Origin: Candidatus Lutibacillus vidarii
GTDB taxonomy: Bacteria; Actinomycetota; Actinomycetes; Actinomycetales; Dermatophilaceae
DNA: 64,000 bases
Assembly (NCBI GenBank): GCA_016717165.1
Contig: JADKGA010000002.1
Span: forward strand, 1,612,001 to 1,676,000
Reading direction: 5' to 3'
Under the pieces are notes generated by a model. That model made no database searches, was not told the DNA's origin, and saw nothing but the letters and a program-made list of their open reading frames with translations. Shown here in pieces: positions 1 through 7,867 of this stretch (position 1 is its first letter; every line of letters begins with the position of its first letter). A program made the translations under genes and the position numbers.

Positions 1-1
1 G

Positions 2-1072
2 CAGGACCTGCGGGCTGCCCTGGCTGAGGACGCCGCAGCGATCGCTCCGGGCGAGGCGCTCGGGTCGATCCTGGCCCGGACCGCCGATGAGCCCCCGGTG
101 CGGGACACGGACCTTCGTGGCCTTCATGGCCTTCGGGGCCGGCGAGGGCGCGGGGCCTGGCCGAGCGTGCGGTGGTCCCCGGCGGTCTTCGCCGGCGCTG
201 CAGCGGCCGCGGTCGTCGCGGTCGTCGCGTGGGCGGGGGTCGGGCACCGTCCTGCGCCGTTCTCCCCCGGCGGACCCACCCAGCCGGTCGCAACGAGCGC
301 ACCGACGGGCTCGGCCTCCGCGACGTCCGCACCGACGACCGGGGCCAGCGGGACGATCTCGGCCGGCCCTGGGACTGGCGGGCGGGCTGTGCCCGTCTAC
401 TACGTCACCGACGTCCCTGACGTCGGACCCCGGCTGGTCCGCGAGTTCTTCCCGTCGTCGACCGACTCCGCCGAGGCCGCCGCCGCGGCGGCCCTAAACC
501 TGCTGACCACCACGCAGCCATCCGACCCGGACTACGTCAGCCTGTGGCCCTCCTCGATCGAGCTGCGCCTCACGGTCAGCGGGTCGACGGCCACGGTCGA
601 CGCGACGGACTGGCCGGTGAACCACGGCTCGGCATACGAGGCGATGTCGGTGGAGCAGGTCGTCTACACCGTCACCGCGGCCGACCCCGCGGTGACCAGC
701 GTCCGGTTCCGGGTCAACGGGGCGGTTCCGCCGTCGGGGCATCTCGACCTCACCGCCGCCGTGGGTCGCGGGTCGGCCTTCTCCACCGTCGCGGACGTGT
801 GGATCCTCGAGCCGCTGCAGGACGCAACGGTCGGTTCGCCGGTGGCGGTGTCGGTGTATGGCACGGCATACGAGGGGGTGACGACCCTTAAGGTCTTCCG
901 CGGGGCGACCGAGGTCTGGTCCGGGACCGTGACGACGGCGATGGGTCAGTACGCGCAGGCGTCGACGACGGTGGAACTGCCGGCCGGGGCCTATGAGCTG
1001 CGGGCCTACACCGGCAATGGCAAGGACGCCGCGGTGACCCTCTGGGACACCAAGACCTTCACCGTCCACTAG
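2..1072 (+). CDS. GerMN/Gmad2 domain membrane-anchored protein, 5' end outside the window
   Basis: The frame is open from base 2, so the gene starts upstream of the window; the internal GTG at 98 is not needed. After about 55 cytosolic residues comes one hydrophobic segment (Ala/Val-rich, about bases 180-240), then a Ser/Thr/Pro/Gly linker. Next is a GerMN-type domain beginning VPVYYVTDV and a C-terminal Gmad2 immunoglobulin-like domain (VWILEPLQDATVGSPV onward). The layout is that of a type II membrane protein with a cytosolic N-terminus. In actinobacteria such proteins often follow an ECF sigma gene and may act in signalling; the upstream gene is not visible, so that role is inference. It ends just before a long hairpin. 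Confidence 0.75.
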   Translation, partial: QDLRAALAEDAAAIAPGEALGSILARTADEPPVRDTDLRGLHGLRGRRGRGAWPSVRWSPAVFAGAAAAAVVAVVAWAGVGHRPAPFSPGGPTQPVATSAPTGSASATSAPTTGASGTISAGPGTGGRAVPVYYVTDVPDVGPRLVREFFPSSTDSAEAAAAAALNLLTTTQPSDPDYVSLWPSSIELRLTVSGSTATVDATDWPVNHGSAYEAMSVEQVVYTVTAADPAVTSVRFRVNGAVPPSGHLDLTAAVGRGSAFSTVADVWILEPLQDATVGSPVAVSVYGTAYEGVTTLKVFRGATEVWSGTVTTAMGQYAQASTTVELPAGAYELRAYTGNGKDAAVTLWDTKTFTVH

Positions 1073-1082
1073 AGACTTCAGT

Positions 1083-1123
1083 CAAAGACACACCTTTAGA
1101 ACGGTTCTAAAGGTGTGTCTTTG
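1083..1123. terminator. Long perfect palindrome between convergent genes (copy 1 of 2)
   Basis: Two 19-base arms (1083-1101 and 1105-1123) are perfect reverse complements around a 3-base loop. It lies between the Gmad2 gene (plus) and rsmE (minus). The last codons and stop of rsmE (1107-1109) lie inside the right half of the hairpin. The same 19-base arms recur at 25901-25941. It is probably a bidirectional terminator belonging to a dispersed repeat family. Confidence 0.75.
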
Positions 1124-1874
1124 AGGGGGTGGGGGGCCAGCGGTGGGTCGAGGCGAGGACCGCGAGGGCGACCGGACCGGCCGTGGAGGTTCGCAACACC
1201 TCCGGCCCGAGCCGGACGGCGAGCGCCCCGATCCCGGTCAGCCCGGCGAGCTCGTCCGCACCGATGCCGCCCTCCGGCCCAACGACCAGGGCCACCTCAC
1301 CGCGGCCGGGCAGCCGGACCTCGCCCAGCGACAACATGGCCTCCTCGTGGAGGACCAGGACCAGCGCAGAGCGCCGCAGCCGAGCAACCAGCGCCGCCCC
1401 CGACACCAACGGCTCGACAACCGGCAGCCAGGCCCGACGGCTCTGCTTGGTGGCCGTGGCGACGACCGACTCCCACTTGCGCCGCCCGCGCTCGGCCCGC
1501 TCACCGCGCCACTGGACGATGGACCGCCCGGCCTGCCAGGGCACCACGGTCTCGACCCCCAGCTCGGTCGCCATCTCCACGGCCGCCTCGTCCCGGTCAC
1601 CCTTCGCCAAGGCCTGAACCAGCGTGTATGACGGCTCGGCCCGGGCGACGTCGAGCCGCTCAAGAACCACCCCGGCCACCCGGTCCGGCGCGACCGAGCC
1701 GACCCGGACCAAGGCCCGCCCGCCGACACCGTCGCAGACCAGCACCGACTCCCCCACCCGGACCCGGGCGACCGTGGCGGCATGGCGGGCCTCGGCACCG
1801 ACCAGAGCCACGGAGTCCCCGACGCTGGGGTCCGTCCAGGACCGCGCGTCGACGAGGAAGAGGGGCGCGGTCAC
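1107..1874 (-). CDS. rsmE: 16S rRNA (uracil(1498)-N(3))-methyltransferase RsmE
   Basis: The 255-residue protein has the SPOUT (knotted) methyltransferase signature: GPEGG at residues 199-203 and LRTSTA at 227-232, which form the S-adenosylmethionine-binding trefoil. RsmE methylates N3 of U1498 of 16S rRNA in the 30S subunit. The start is GTG (1872-1874), overlapping the dnaJ stop by four bases (GTGA), so translation is probably coupled. Gene order hrcA-dnaJ-rsmE is usual in actinobacteria. The last five residues (SKTHL) are encoded by the arm of the palindrome at 1083-1123. Confidence 0.95.
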   Translation of the reverse strand: MTAPLFLVDARSWTDPSVGDSVALVGAEARHAATVARVRVGESVLVCDGVGGRALVRVGSVAPDRVAGVVLERLDVARAEPSYTLVQALAKGDRDEAAVEMATELGVETVVPWQAGRSIVQWRGERAERGRRKWESVVATATKQSRRAWLPVVEPLVSGAALVARLRRSALVLVLHEEAMLSLGEVRLPGRGEVALVVGPEGGIGADELAGLTGIGALAVRLGPEVLRTSTAGPVALAVLASTHRWPPTPSKTHL

Positions 1875-2992
1875 GCGCCCTTGAAGGCGTCGCGCAGCTT
1901 GCCGAAGAAGCCCTGGCTCGCCGGGGTCATCCGGCCATCGGGCCGCTCCTCACCGCGCAGCGCGGCCAGCTGCCGCAGCACGTCCTCCTGCTCCGGGGTC
2001 AGCCGCGTCGGGGTCTGGACGACGGTGTGGACGATGAGGTCACCACGGCCCGAGCCACGCAGGTGGGTGACCCCGAGGGAGCGCAGCGTCACCGTGTCGC
2101 CGGACTGGGTGCCGGGGGCGACGTCGAGGTCCTTGACCCCGTCGAAGGTCGACAGTGGGATGGTCGTCCCGAGCGCCGCGGCGGTCATCGGCAGCTCGAC
2201 GGTGCAGTGCAGGTCGTTGCCGCGCCGGGTGTACGACTCATGCGGCTTGACGACGACCTCGACATACAGGTCACCGGCCGGGCCCCCGCCGGGGCCGACC
2301 TCGCCCTCGCCGGCCAGTTGGATCCGGGTGCCGGTGTCGACGCCCGCGGGCACCTTGATCCGCAGGTTGCGCCGGGTCCGGACCCGACCGTCGCCAGAGC
2401 ACTCGAAGCAGGGGTTCGCGATGACGGTCCCGTACCCCTGACAGTGGTGGCAGGGCCGCGAGGTGCGGATCTGACCCATGAAGTGGTTCTGCACCTGGGT
2501 GACCTCGCCGCGGCCCTGACAGGTCGAGCAGCTGCGCGTCCCGGTCCCCGGCTGGCAGCCACTGCCCTCGCACGACCCGCAGACCACCGCGGTGTCGAGG
2601 GTGACATCCTCCTCGGAGCCGAAAACCGCATGCTGGAGGTCGATGCCCATCCGCACCAGAGCGTCCTGGCCGCGCTGGACCCGCTGTCGGGGCCCCCGGG
2701 TGGCCGCCCCGGCGCCGAAGAAGGCGTCCATGACGTCGCTGAACGAGAACCCGGTGCCGAAGCCCGCCCCACCCGAGGCCGCGAACGGGTCGGCGCCCAT
2801 GTCGTACATCCGGCGCTTCTCCGGGTCGGAGAGGACCTCGTACGCGCGGGAGACGGTCTTGAACTTCTCCTCCGCGTCGGCTCCGGGGTTGACGTCCGGG
2901 TGCAGCTGGCGGGCCAGCCGGCGGTACGCCCGCTTGACCTCTTCCGGGCTCGCCGAACGCGACACCCCCAGGTCGGCGTAGTAGTCGTTCAC
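1871..2992 (-). CDS. dnaJ: Molecular chaperone DnaJ (HrcA-linked paralogue)
   Basis: The 373-residue protein has an N-terminal J domain with HPD at residues 31-33, a Gly/Phe-rich linker, then four CxxCxGxG zinc motifs ([32 protein letters not shown], about 138-205) and the C-terminal substrate-binding domains. It delivers unfolded clients to DnaK and stimulates its ATPase. The start is GTG at 2990-2992. Its place directly downstream of hrcA, rather than beside dnaK/grpE, marks it as the DnaJ2-type actinobacterial copy. It is probably co-transcribed with hrcA and therefore under CIRCE control. Confidence 0.95.
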   Translation of the reverse strand: MNDYYADLGVSRSASPEEVKRAYRRLARQLHPDVNPGADAEEKFKTVSRAYEVLSDPEKRRMYDMGADPFAASGGAGFGTGFSFSDVMDAFFGAGAATRGPRQRVQRGQDALVRMGIDLQHAVFGSEEDVTLDTAVVCGSCEGSGCQPGTGTRSCSTCQGRGEVTQVQNHFMGQIRTSRPCHHCQGYGTVIANPCFECSGDGRVRTRRNLRIKVPAGVDTGTRIQLAGEGEVGPGGGPAGDLYVEVVVKPHESYTRRGNDLHCTVELPMTAAALGTTIPLSTFDGVKDLDVAPGTQSGDTVTLRSLGVTHLRGSGRGDLIVHTVVQTPTRLTPEQEDVLRQLAALRGEERPDGRMTPASQGFFGKLRDAFKGA

Positions 2993-3065
2993 AGTGTCCT
3001 TCTCGTCGGGAAGTGGTGCTCAGACGTGCGCGGTATGCCGGACAGCGACCCGGCGGTGCGGCGGC

Positions 3066-4097
3066 TCATGGGGCGAGGATCTCCGAGACGTACCGGGCCA
3101 CCGTCCGGACGGCGGCCATCGTCGCGGGGTAGTCCATCCGGGTCGGCCCGAGGACCCCGATTCCCCCGAGCAGCTCGGCGCCGGGACCGTAGCCGGCCGT
3201 GACGACCGAGGTCGAGCGCAGCCCCTCGTACTCGTGCTCGGACCCGATCCGCACCGCGATGGCGTCCTGGTCCGAACCGAGGTGGCCGATGAGGCGGAGC
3301 AGCACAACATGCTGCTCCAGAGCCTCGAGCACCGGCCCGAGGCTGAGGGTGAAGTCGCCGTGGACCCGCGCGAGGTTCGAGGTGCCAGCGAGGACGACCC
3401 GTTCCTCGCGCTGCTCGACAAGGAGCTCGCGCAGCGCCCCGACAACCGCCTCGACGACCGGGTGCTCCTCGGTGGGAAAGGCCGCGAGCAGGTGGTCCAG
3501 CCGAGCCGCGGCCTCACCGAACGGCCGCCCGCACGCCTCGGCGTTGACATGGGCCCGCAGCCTGGACACCAGGCCGTCCCCATCCAGCCCGGAAAGGTCA
3601 CGCCCGACGTCGAGAACGCGCTGCTCGACGCGGCCGGTGCTGACGATGAGGACGAGCATGAGCCGGGGGCCGCCGATGCCGACGAGCTCGATATGCCGCA
3701 CGCTCGACCGGGCCAGCGAGGGGTACTGCATGACCGCCACCTGGCTGGTCAGCGTCGCGAGAAGGTGGACGGTACGGTCGACGATGTCATCGAGGTCGAC
3801 CGCCCCGCTGAGGAAGGCCTCGATGGCCGAGCGCTCCGCTCGGCTGAGCGGCTTGACCTGGCTGAGCCGGTCGACGAAGACGCGGTAGCCGGCATCGGTC
3901 GGCACCCGACCGGCGGAGGTGTGCGGGGCGTGGATCAGCCCCTCCTCCTCCAGCAGCGCCATGTCGTTGCGGACCGTCGCGGCCGAGACCCCCAGAGCGT
4001 GCCGCTCCAGCAGCGCCTTGGAGCCGACCGGTTCGGAGGTCCGGACGTAGTCCTGGACGATGGCGCGCAGCACGGCCAGCCGTCGTTCCTCACTCAC
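3066..4097 (-). CDS. hrcA: Heat-inducible transcriptional repressor HrcA
   Basis: HrcA binds CIRCE operators and represses heat-shock genes; GroEL assists its folding. The N-terminal winged helix ([17 protein letters not shown]... [19 protein letters not shown]) is clear, and the rest matches the HrcA core. The chosen start is GTG at 4095-4097, preceded by GGGGAGG a few bases upstream. An in-frame ATG at 4122-4124 would add nine residues but lies only 10 bases from the CIRCE element and has no good ribosome site. It is the first gene of hrcA-dnaJ-rsmE, with autoregulation expected from the upstream operator. Confidence 0.95.
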   Translation of the reverse strand: MSEERRLAVLRAIVQDYVRTSEPVGSKALLERHALGVSAATVRNDMALLEEEGLIHAPHTSAGRVPTDAGYRVFVDRLSQVKPLSRAERSAIEAFLSGAVDLDDIVDRTVHLLATLTSQVAVMQYPSLARSSVRHIELVGIGGPRLMLVLIVSTGRVEQRVLDVGRDLSGLDGDGLVSRLRAHVNAEACGRPFGEAAARLDHLLAAFPTEEHPVVEAVVGALRELLVEQREERVVLAGTSNLARVHGDFTLSLGPVLEALEQHVVLLRLIGHLGSDQDAIAVRIGSEHEYEGLRSTSVVTAGYGPGAELLGGIGVLGPTRMDYPATMAAVRTVARYVSEILAP

Positions 4098-4134
4098 GGC
4101 GCCTCCCCTCGTCCGGCTCGTCATACTCCGCCCG

Positions 4135-4161
4135 TTGGCACTCTGTGCCTGCGAGTGCCAA
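4135..4161. promoter_or_regulatory. CIRCE operator (HrcA binding site)
   Basis: TTGGCACTC, nine bases, then GAGTGCCAA: a perfect 9-N9-9 inverted repeat matching the CIRCE consensus (TTAGCACTC-N9-GAGTGCTAA) with one compensated change in each arm. It sits directly upstream of hrcA, as expected for autorepression of the heat-shock operon. Confidence 0.93.
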
Positions 4162-4230
4162 GTCTACGCCGAAATGGCGGCCCCGCCGTGTCGCCGCGGC
4201 GCCGCGTCCTGGTCGCCATACGCTGCCGGG

Positions 4231-5121
4231 ATGGACAGCCCGCGCCGACCGACGGACCGGTATGCCGGTGACGTCATCGCCGCCGCGCGCGCTCCGCGGC
4301 CGCGCCGCTCCCGCGATGTCCCCGCCGAACCGGGCCTGGTCGTCGAGCACCGCGAGAGCGGGTGGTGCGGGGCGGTCGTCGCCTGCGAGAAGGCCGGCGG
4401 GATGTTCGTCGTCACCCTGGAGGACCGCCGCGGCGCGGTCCGGGCCTACCCGCTCGGCCCGGGGTTCCTCATCGACGGCGCACCGGTCACCCTCACACCG
4501 CCGGTCGCGGCGGCCGCACGAGCGCTGGCCGAGCACCGTCGGGCCGCCGAACGGACGGCCAGCGGGTCGGTCGCCGTCACCGACCGTCGCGCCACGGTCG
4601 CTCGAGCCTCCCGGCTGTATGTCGAGGGGCGCCACGACGCCGAGCTCGTCGAGAAGGTGTGGGGCGCCGACCTGCGCGTCGAGGGCGTCGTCGTCGAGAT
4701 GCTCGACGGGGTCGACGACCTCGTCGACGCCATCGCGGCCTTCGAGCCCGGACCCGGCCGCCGACTCGGGGTCCTCGTCGACCACCTCGTCCCGGGCAGC
4801 AAGGAGACGGCGATCGTCGAGGCGGTCCGGTCCCGGCGGGCGTGGCGGCCGCACGTGCTCGTCGTCGGGCATCCGTATGTCGACGTCTGGCAGTCGGTCC
4901 GCCCGCAGCGGCTCGGTTGGCGGGCCTGGCCGCAGATCCCCCGAGGCTCCTCGTGGAAGGTCGGGATCTGCCAGGCGGCGGGCTGGCCGCACGAGACCCA
5001 GGCCGACCTCGCCGCCGCCTGGCGGCACATCCTGAGCAGCGTCGGCTCCTATGCTGATCTCGAGCCTGCACTTCTCGCCCGGGTCGAGGAGCTCATCGAC
5101 TTCGTCACCGCCCCGGACTGA
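4231..5121 (+). CDS. DUF3097 family protein
   Basis: This 296-residue protein is of the actinobacterial DUF3097 family. Features seen are a small N-terminal barrel-like part (GWCGAVVACEKAGGMFVVTLEDRRG) and a longer domain with SRLYVEGRHDAELVEKVWG and LGVLVDHLVPGSKE. The glycine/acidic pattern YVEGRHDAELVE resembles the first motif of TOPRIM domains, so a nucleic-acid role is possible but unproven. The start is ATG 4231; upstream in-frame codons run into the CIRCE region. It is divergent from hrcA and next to hemW, a conserved neighbourhood in this group. Biochemical function is unknown. Confidence 0.85.
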   Translation: MDSPRRPTDRYAGDVIAAARAPRPRRSRDVPAEPGLVVEHRESGWCGAVVACEKAGGMFVVTLEDRRGAVRAYPLGPGFLIDGAPVTLTPPVAAAARALAEHRRAAERTASGSVAVTDRRATVARASRLYVEGRHDAELVEKVWGADLRVEGVVVEMLDGVDDLVDAIAAFEPGPGRRLGVLVDHLVPGSKETAIVEAVRSRRAWRPHVLVVGHPYVDVWQSVRPQRLGWRAWPQIPRGSSWKVGICQAAGWPHETQADLAAAWRHILSSVGSYADLEPALLARVEELIDFVTAPD

Positions 5122-5136
5122 GCGCAAGCTCCCGCT

Positions 5137-5178
5137 CGCCGCCATTGCCCACCACCCACGCCGCCATTGCCCACCACC
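5137..5178. repeat. 22-bp tandem duplication upstream of the DUF4870 gene
   Basis: A 20-base word beginning CGCCGCCATTGCCCACCACC occurs at 5137-5156 and again at 5159-5178, a 22-base period. It lies in the 5' leader just before the ribosome site of the next gene. No function is apparent. Confidence 0.7.
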
Positions 5179-5193
5179 GACGAGGAGCGCTCC

Positions 5194-5817
5194 ATGGACC
5201 AACAGCAGCCGGTGGACCCCACCCGCCCCCTCGACGTCCAGGACGCGACGTCGCCGCTGAGCGCCGCGCCGCCGCCCCCGCCCCCGCCCCCGCCTGCGCC
5301 GGCTACCGCGCCGGCTCCCAGTGACGCCGGTTCACTGCCCCCGGCGCCCACGGGGGCGCCGGTCCCACCGCCCCCTTCGGGCGTTCCGCTGCCCCCGCTT
5401 CCAGGACCCGCCTACCCGCCTCAGGCACCGCCGGCCGGCGGCAACCCCTACCTCGCGGCCCCGCCGGCGCTGACCCCGGAGCAGGAACGCACCTGGGGCA
5501 TGCTCGCCCACGCCGTCCCCGCGGCCGCGATGGTGCTCAGCGCGGGCACGCTTGGCTTCGTCGGGTCCCTGGTCATCTACGTGATGTTCAAGGACCGTGG
5601 CGAGTTCGTCCGCACCAACGCCCGGAACTCGCTCAACGTCCAGCTCATGACATTGATCCTCTGCCTCATCTCGCTGCCGCTCATGCTGGTCCTCATCGGC
5701 TTCCTCACCTATGGGCTCGCGCTGCTCGGGGCGCTCATCATCCACATCGTCGGTGCGGTCAAGGCCAACCGTGGCGAGTGGTTCGTCCCGCCGCTCACGC
5801 CGACCTTCGTCAAGTAG
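5194..5817 (+). CDS. DUF4870 domain membrane protein with proline-rich N-terminus
   Basis: The protein has about 207 residues. The first about 90 are almost entirely Pro/Ala/Gly and probably disordered. They are followed by EQERTWGMLAHAVPAAA, a DUF4870 (Tic20-like) domain with hydrophobic segments and the typical end GEWFVPPLTPTFVK. ATG 5194 was chosen because GAGGAG lies six bases upstream; the TTG at 5167 has none. It is likely an integral membrane protein of unknown function. It ends ten bases before the 3' end of convergent hemW. Confidence 0.8.
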   Translation: MDQQQPVDPTRPLDVQDATSPLSAAPPPPPPPPPAPATAPAPSDAGSLPPAPTGAPVPPPPSGVPLPPLPGPAYPPQAPPAGGNPYLAAPPALTPEQERTWGMLAHAVPAAAMVLSAGTLGFVGSLVIYVMFKDRGEFVRTNARNSLNVQLMTLILCLISLPLMLVLIGFLTYGLALLGALIIHIVGAVKANRGEWFVPPLTPTFVK

Positions 5818-5826
5818 CCGCCACGC

Positions 5827-7062
5827 TCAGGAGGCGACGACGCCGAGCAGGCGCCGGACCACCGTGTCGGCGAGCAGGCGACCGGCCCGGGTGAGGACGA
5901 CCACCTCGCCCACCTCGCCCGCGGCCGCCTCGACCCGGAGCAGCCCCTCGGCGACAAGCGGCGCCACCGCCGCTTGGCCGAGCTCGGCCAGCCCGGAGAC
6001 TGCCAGACCCCGGCGATGCCGGATGCCGAGGAGGACCCACTCGTCATACCGCTGGCTCTGCGTGAGCAGCTCGCGACCGGCGGCCGGGGAGCAGCGCTGC
6101 GCCAGGCGCGCGGCGTACCCGCCGGGGTGGCGGACGTTCCACCACCGAAGACCGCCGACGTGGCTGTGCGCGCCCGGCCCGGCGCCCCACCACGAGCCGC
6201 CCAGCCAGTAGCCCTCGTTGTGGCGGCACCGGGTGTCCTCCGAGGTGGCCCAGTTGCTCACCTCGTACCAGTGATAGCCCGCGTCTCGCAGCAGCGCGTC
6301 GGCCAGCTCGTACTTGTCCGCCGCGTCGTCGTCCTCCGGGGCGGGCACCAAGCCGCGGCGCACCTGGGCGGCCAGCCTGGTCCCCTCCTCGACGACCAGC
6401 GCGTATGCCGACAGGTGGTCCGGCGCGAGGTCGGTCGCGGCGCGGAGGGACCGCTCCCAGTCGGCCAGCGACTCCCCCGGCGTGCCATAGATGAGGTCCA
6501 GGCTGACCTGCAGTCCGGCGGCGCGGGCCCCGCTGACGGCGGCGGCAACATTGTCGGGGTCGTGGGTGCGGTCAAGGGTGCGCAGGACATGCGCGACCGC
6601 CGACTGCATCCCCAGGCTGACCCGGGTGAAGCCGCCGTCGGCGAGAGCGGCCAGCGTCGCCGGCGTGACGCTGTCCGGGTTGGCCTCGGTGGTCACCTCG
6701 GCGCCCTCCGCGAGACCGAACCGCGTGCGTACCGCGTCGAGCACCCGGACGAGGTCCGCGGCCGGCAGCAGGGTCGGCGTGCCGCCACCGACGAAGACGG
6801 TGTCGACCTGGCCGGCATCGGGCAGGACCCGCCGAGCGAGCTCGAGCTCCGCGACCAGCTGGTCGGCAAAGCCGGCGGCAAGACCTGCGGCGCCAGGCAG
6901 CTCGGCCGGGGCATAGGTGTTGAAGTCGCAGTACCCGCACCGAACCGAGCAGAACGGGACATGCAGGTAGATCCCGAACGGCTCGGTCATCCCGGCGAGC
7001 GCCTCGTCGGGCAGCGAGCCGTCGCGGGGCGCCGGCGCGCCGTCCGGTTGTGGTCCCGCCAT
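5827..7062 (-). CDS. hemW: Radical SAM family heme chaperone HemW
   Basis: HemW resembles oxygen-independent coproporphyrinogen oxidase but acts as a heme chaperone. The radical-SAM cluster motif CSVRCGYC follows YLHVPF near the N-terminus, then the family segments GGGTPTLL and the C-terminal HemW domain (HNEGYWLGGSWWGAGPGAHSHVGG). The start is ATG 7060-7062 (MAGPQPDG), matching family N-termini; an upstream GTG at 7093-7095 would add 11 unlikely residues. Gene order lepA-hemW-(DUF3097)-hrcA is the usual actinobacterial order. It is separated from lepA by an unusually long non-coding stretch. Confidence 0.93.
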   Translation of the reverse strand: MAGPQPDGAPAPRDGSLPDEALAGMTEPFGIYLHVPFCSVRCGYCDFNTYAPAELPGAAGLAAGFADQLVAELELARRVLPDAGQVDTVFVGGGTPTLLPAADLVRVLDAVRTRFGLAEGAEVTTEANPDSVTPATLAALADGGFTRVSLGMQSAVAHVLRTLDRTHDPDNVAAAVSGARAAGLQVSLDLIYGTPGESLADWERSLRAATDLAPDHLSAYALVVEEGTRLAAQVRRGLVPAPEDDDAADKYELADALLRDAGYHWYEVSNWATSEDTRCRHNEGYWLGGSWWGAGPGAHSHVGGLRWWNVRHPGGYAARLAQRCSPAAGRELLTQSQRYDEWVLLGIRHRRGLAVSGLAELGQAAVAPLVAEGLLRVEAAAGEVGEVVVLTRAGRLLADTVVRRLLGVVAS

Positions 7063-7150
7063 GCCTGCAGTATGCCGGACAGTCCGTCCCACCATGTGGA
7101 CACCTTCTGGGGCCGCTTCTACCCCGCGAGGCGACTCCAGTCACACGCCC

Positions 7151-7177
7151 TCCGGCGTGTCCGCCCGACACGCCGGA
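7151..7177. repeat. Stem-loop upstream of hemW
   Basis: TCCGGCGTGTC (7151-7161) pairs perfectly with GACACGCCGGA (7167-7177) around a 5-base loop, about 90 bases upstream of hemW. It could be a leader structure or a terminator for transcription arriving from lepA. There is no T-run on the minus strand. Confidence 0.5.
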
Positions 7178-7369
7178 AGGTCCTCGGCAGACGTCCATGG
7201 CCACGCGGTGACGCTCTTGCCAACCCTCTGCGAGCAGACTAGAAATATCCCTACGCCGCTGGTTCGCCAGCAGCGGGACCGATCGGAAAACGAGGTCTGA
7301 CCTGCGGGTTTACCTGCGGGAACGCGCCCGAAAGGGAGCGAGACCAGCGCCCGGACGGCCAGGTGCGAA

Positions 7370-7572
7370 GCCCTCGGGCCGAGCACCGCGGCGGCTCCTG
7401 CCGACCGGAACCGACGCCCTCGGGCGACGGCACCGGACGGCGGCGAGCAGCCAGATCGGTGTCAGCGCCGATCACGGGAGGTCCCTCGGGACCGCCCACC
7501 TGGCAAGGCCCTCGGGCCGCGCCAGAGCCGACCGGCCTTCGGGCCGCGAGGCACGTCGACCCTCGGGTCGAC
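7370..7572. repeat. Array of six mini-hairpins with CTCG/TTCG loops
   Basis: Six short hairpins share a four-base loop (CTCG five times, TTCG once) but have different perfectly paired stems: 7370-7379, 7415-7426, 7480-7493, 7507-7518, 7533-7546 and 7555-7572 (stem GTCGACC/GGTCGAC). They fill the lepA-hemW intergenic region, which has no plausible gene. Confidence 0.55.
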
Positions 7573-7645
7573 ACCGGCCGGGGCAACCCGACCGAGAAGG
7601 GCCCGGAGACTCATACTCCCCGGGCCCTTCACCTTTCCTACGGGA

Positions 7646-7846
7646 AGGTGAAGGCCCCGGGGACCCCACCCGGGCCCCACCCGCCCCCGGCCAGAAAGGT
7701 GAAGGCCCCGGGGACCCCACCCGGGCCACCCGCCCCCGGCCAGAAAAGGTGAAGGCCCCGGGGACCCCACCCGGGCCCCACCCGCCCCCGGCCAGAAAGG
7801 TGAAGGCCCGGGGACCCCACCCGGGCCACCCGCCACCGGCCAGACA
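7646..7846. repeat. 51-bp tandem repeat, four units
   Basis: Units start at 7646, 7697, 7747 and 7798 (51, 50, 51 and about 49 bases). Each begins AGGTGAAGGCCC, continues with a GGGGACCCCACCCGGGCC block and ends near CCGGCCAGAAA. The first unit also pairs with the segment at 7625-7640 (CCCTTCACCTTTCC), giving an imperfect hairpin. This is the 3' flank of lepA on the minus strand. Together with 7063-7645 it forms about 800 bases without a supportable gene. Confidence 0.85.
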
Positions 7847-7867
7847 GGCGAACAGCCCGGGGGCGCG

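Noticed and set aside
1115..3202. 695-codon open frame on the plus strand
   Set aside because: It lies opposite rsmE and dnaJ, with Arg/Pro/Gly-rich translation and no family resemblance; a typical GC-rich shadow frame.
7462..7836. Gly/Pro-rich minus-strand frames over the 51-bp repeats
   Set aside because: Repeat-driven open frames with no start signal and no conserved sequence.
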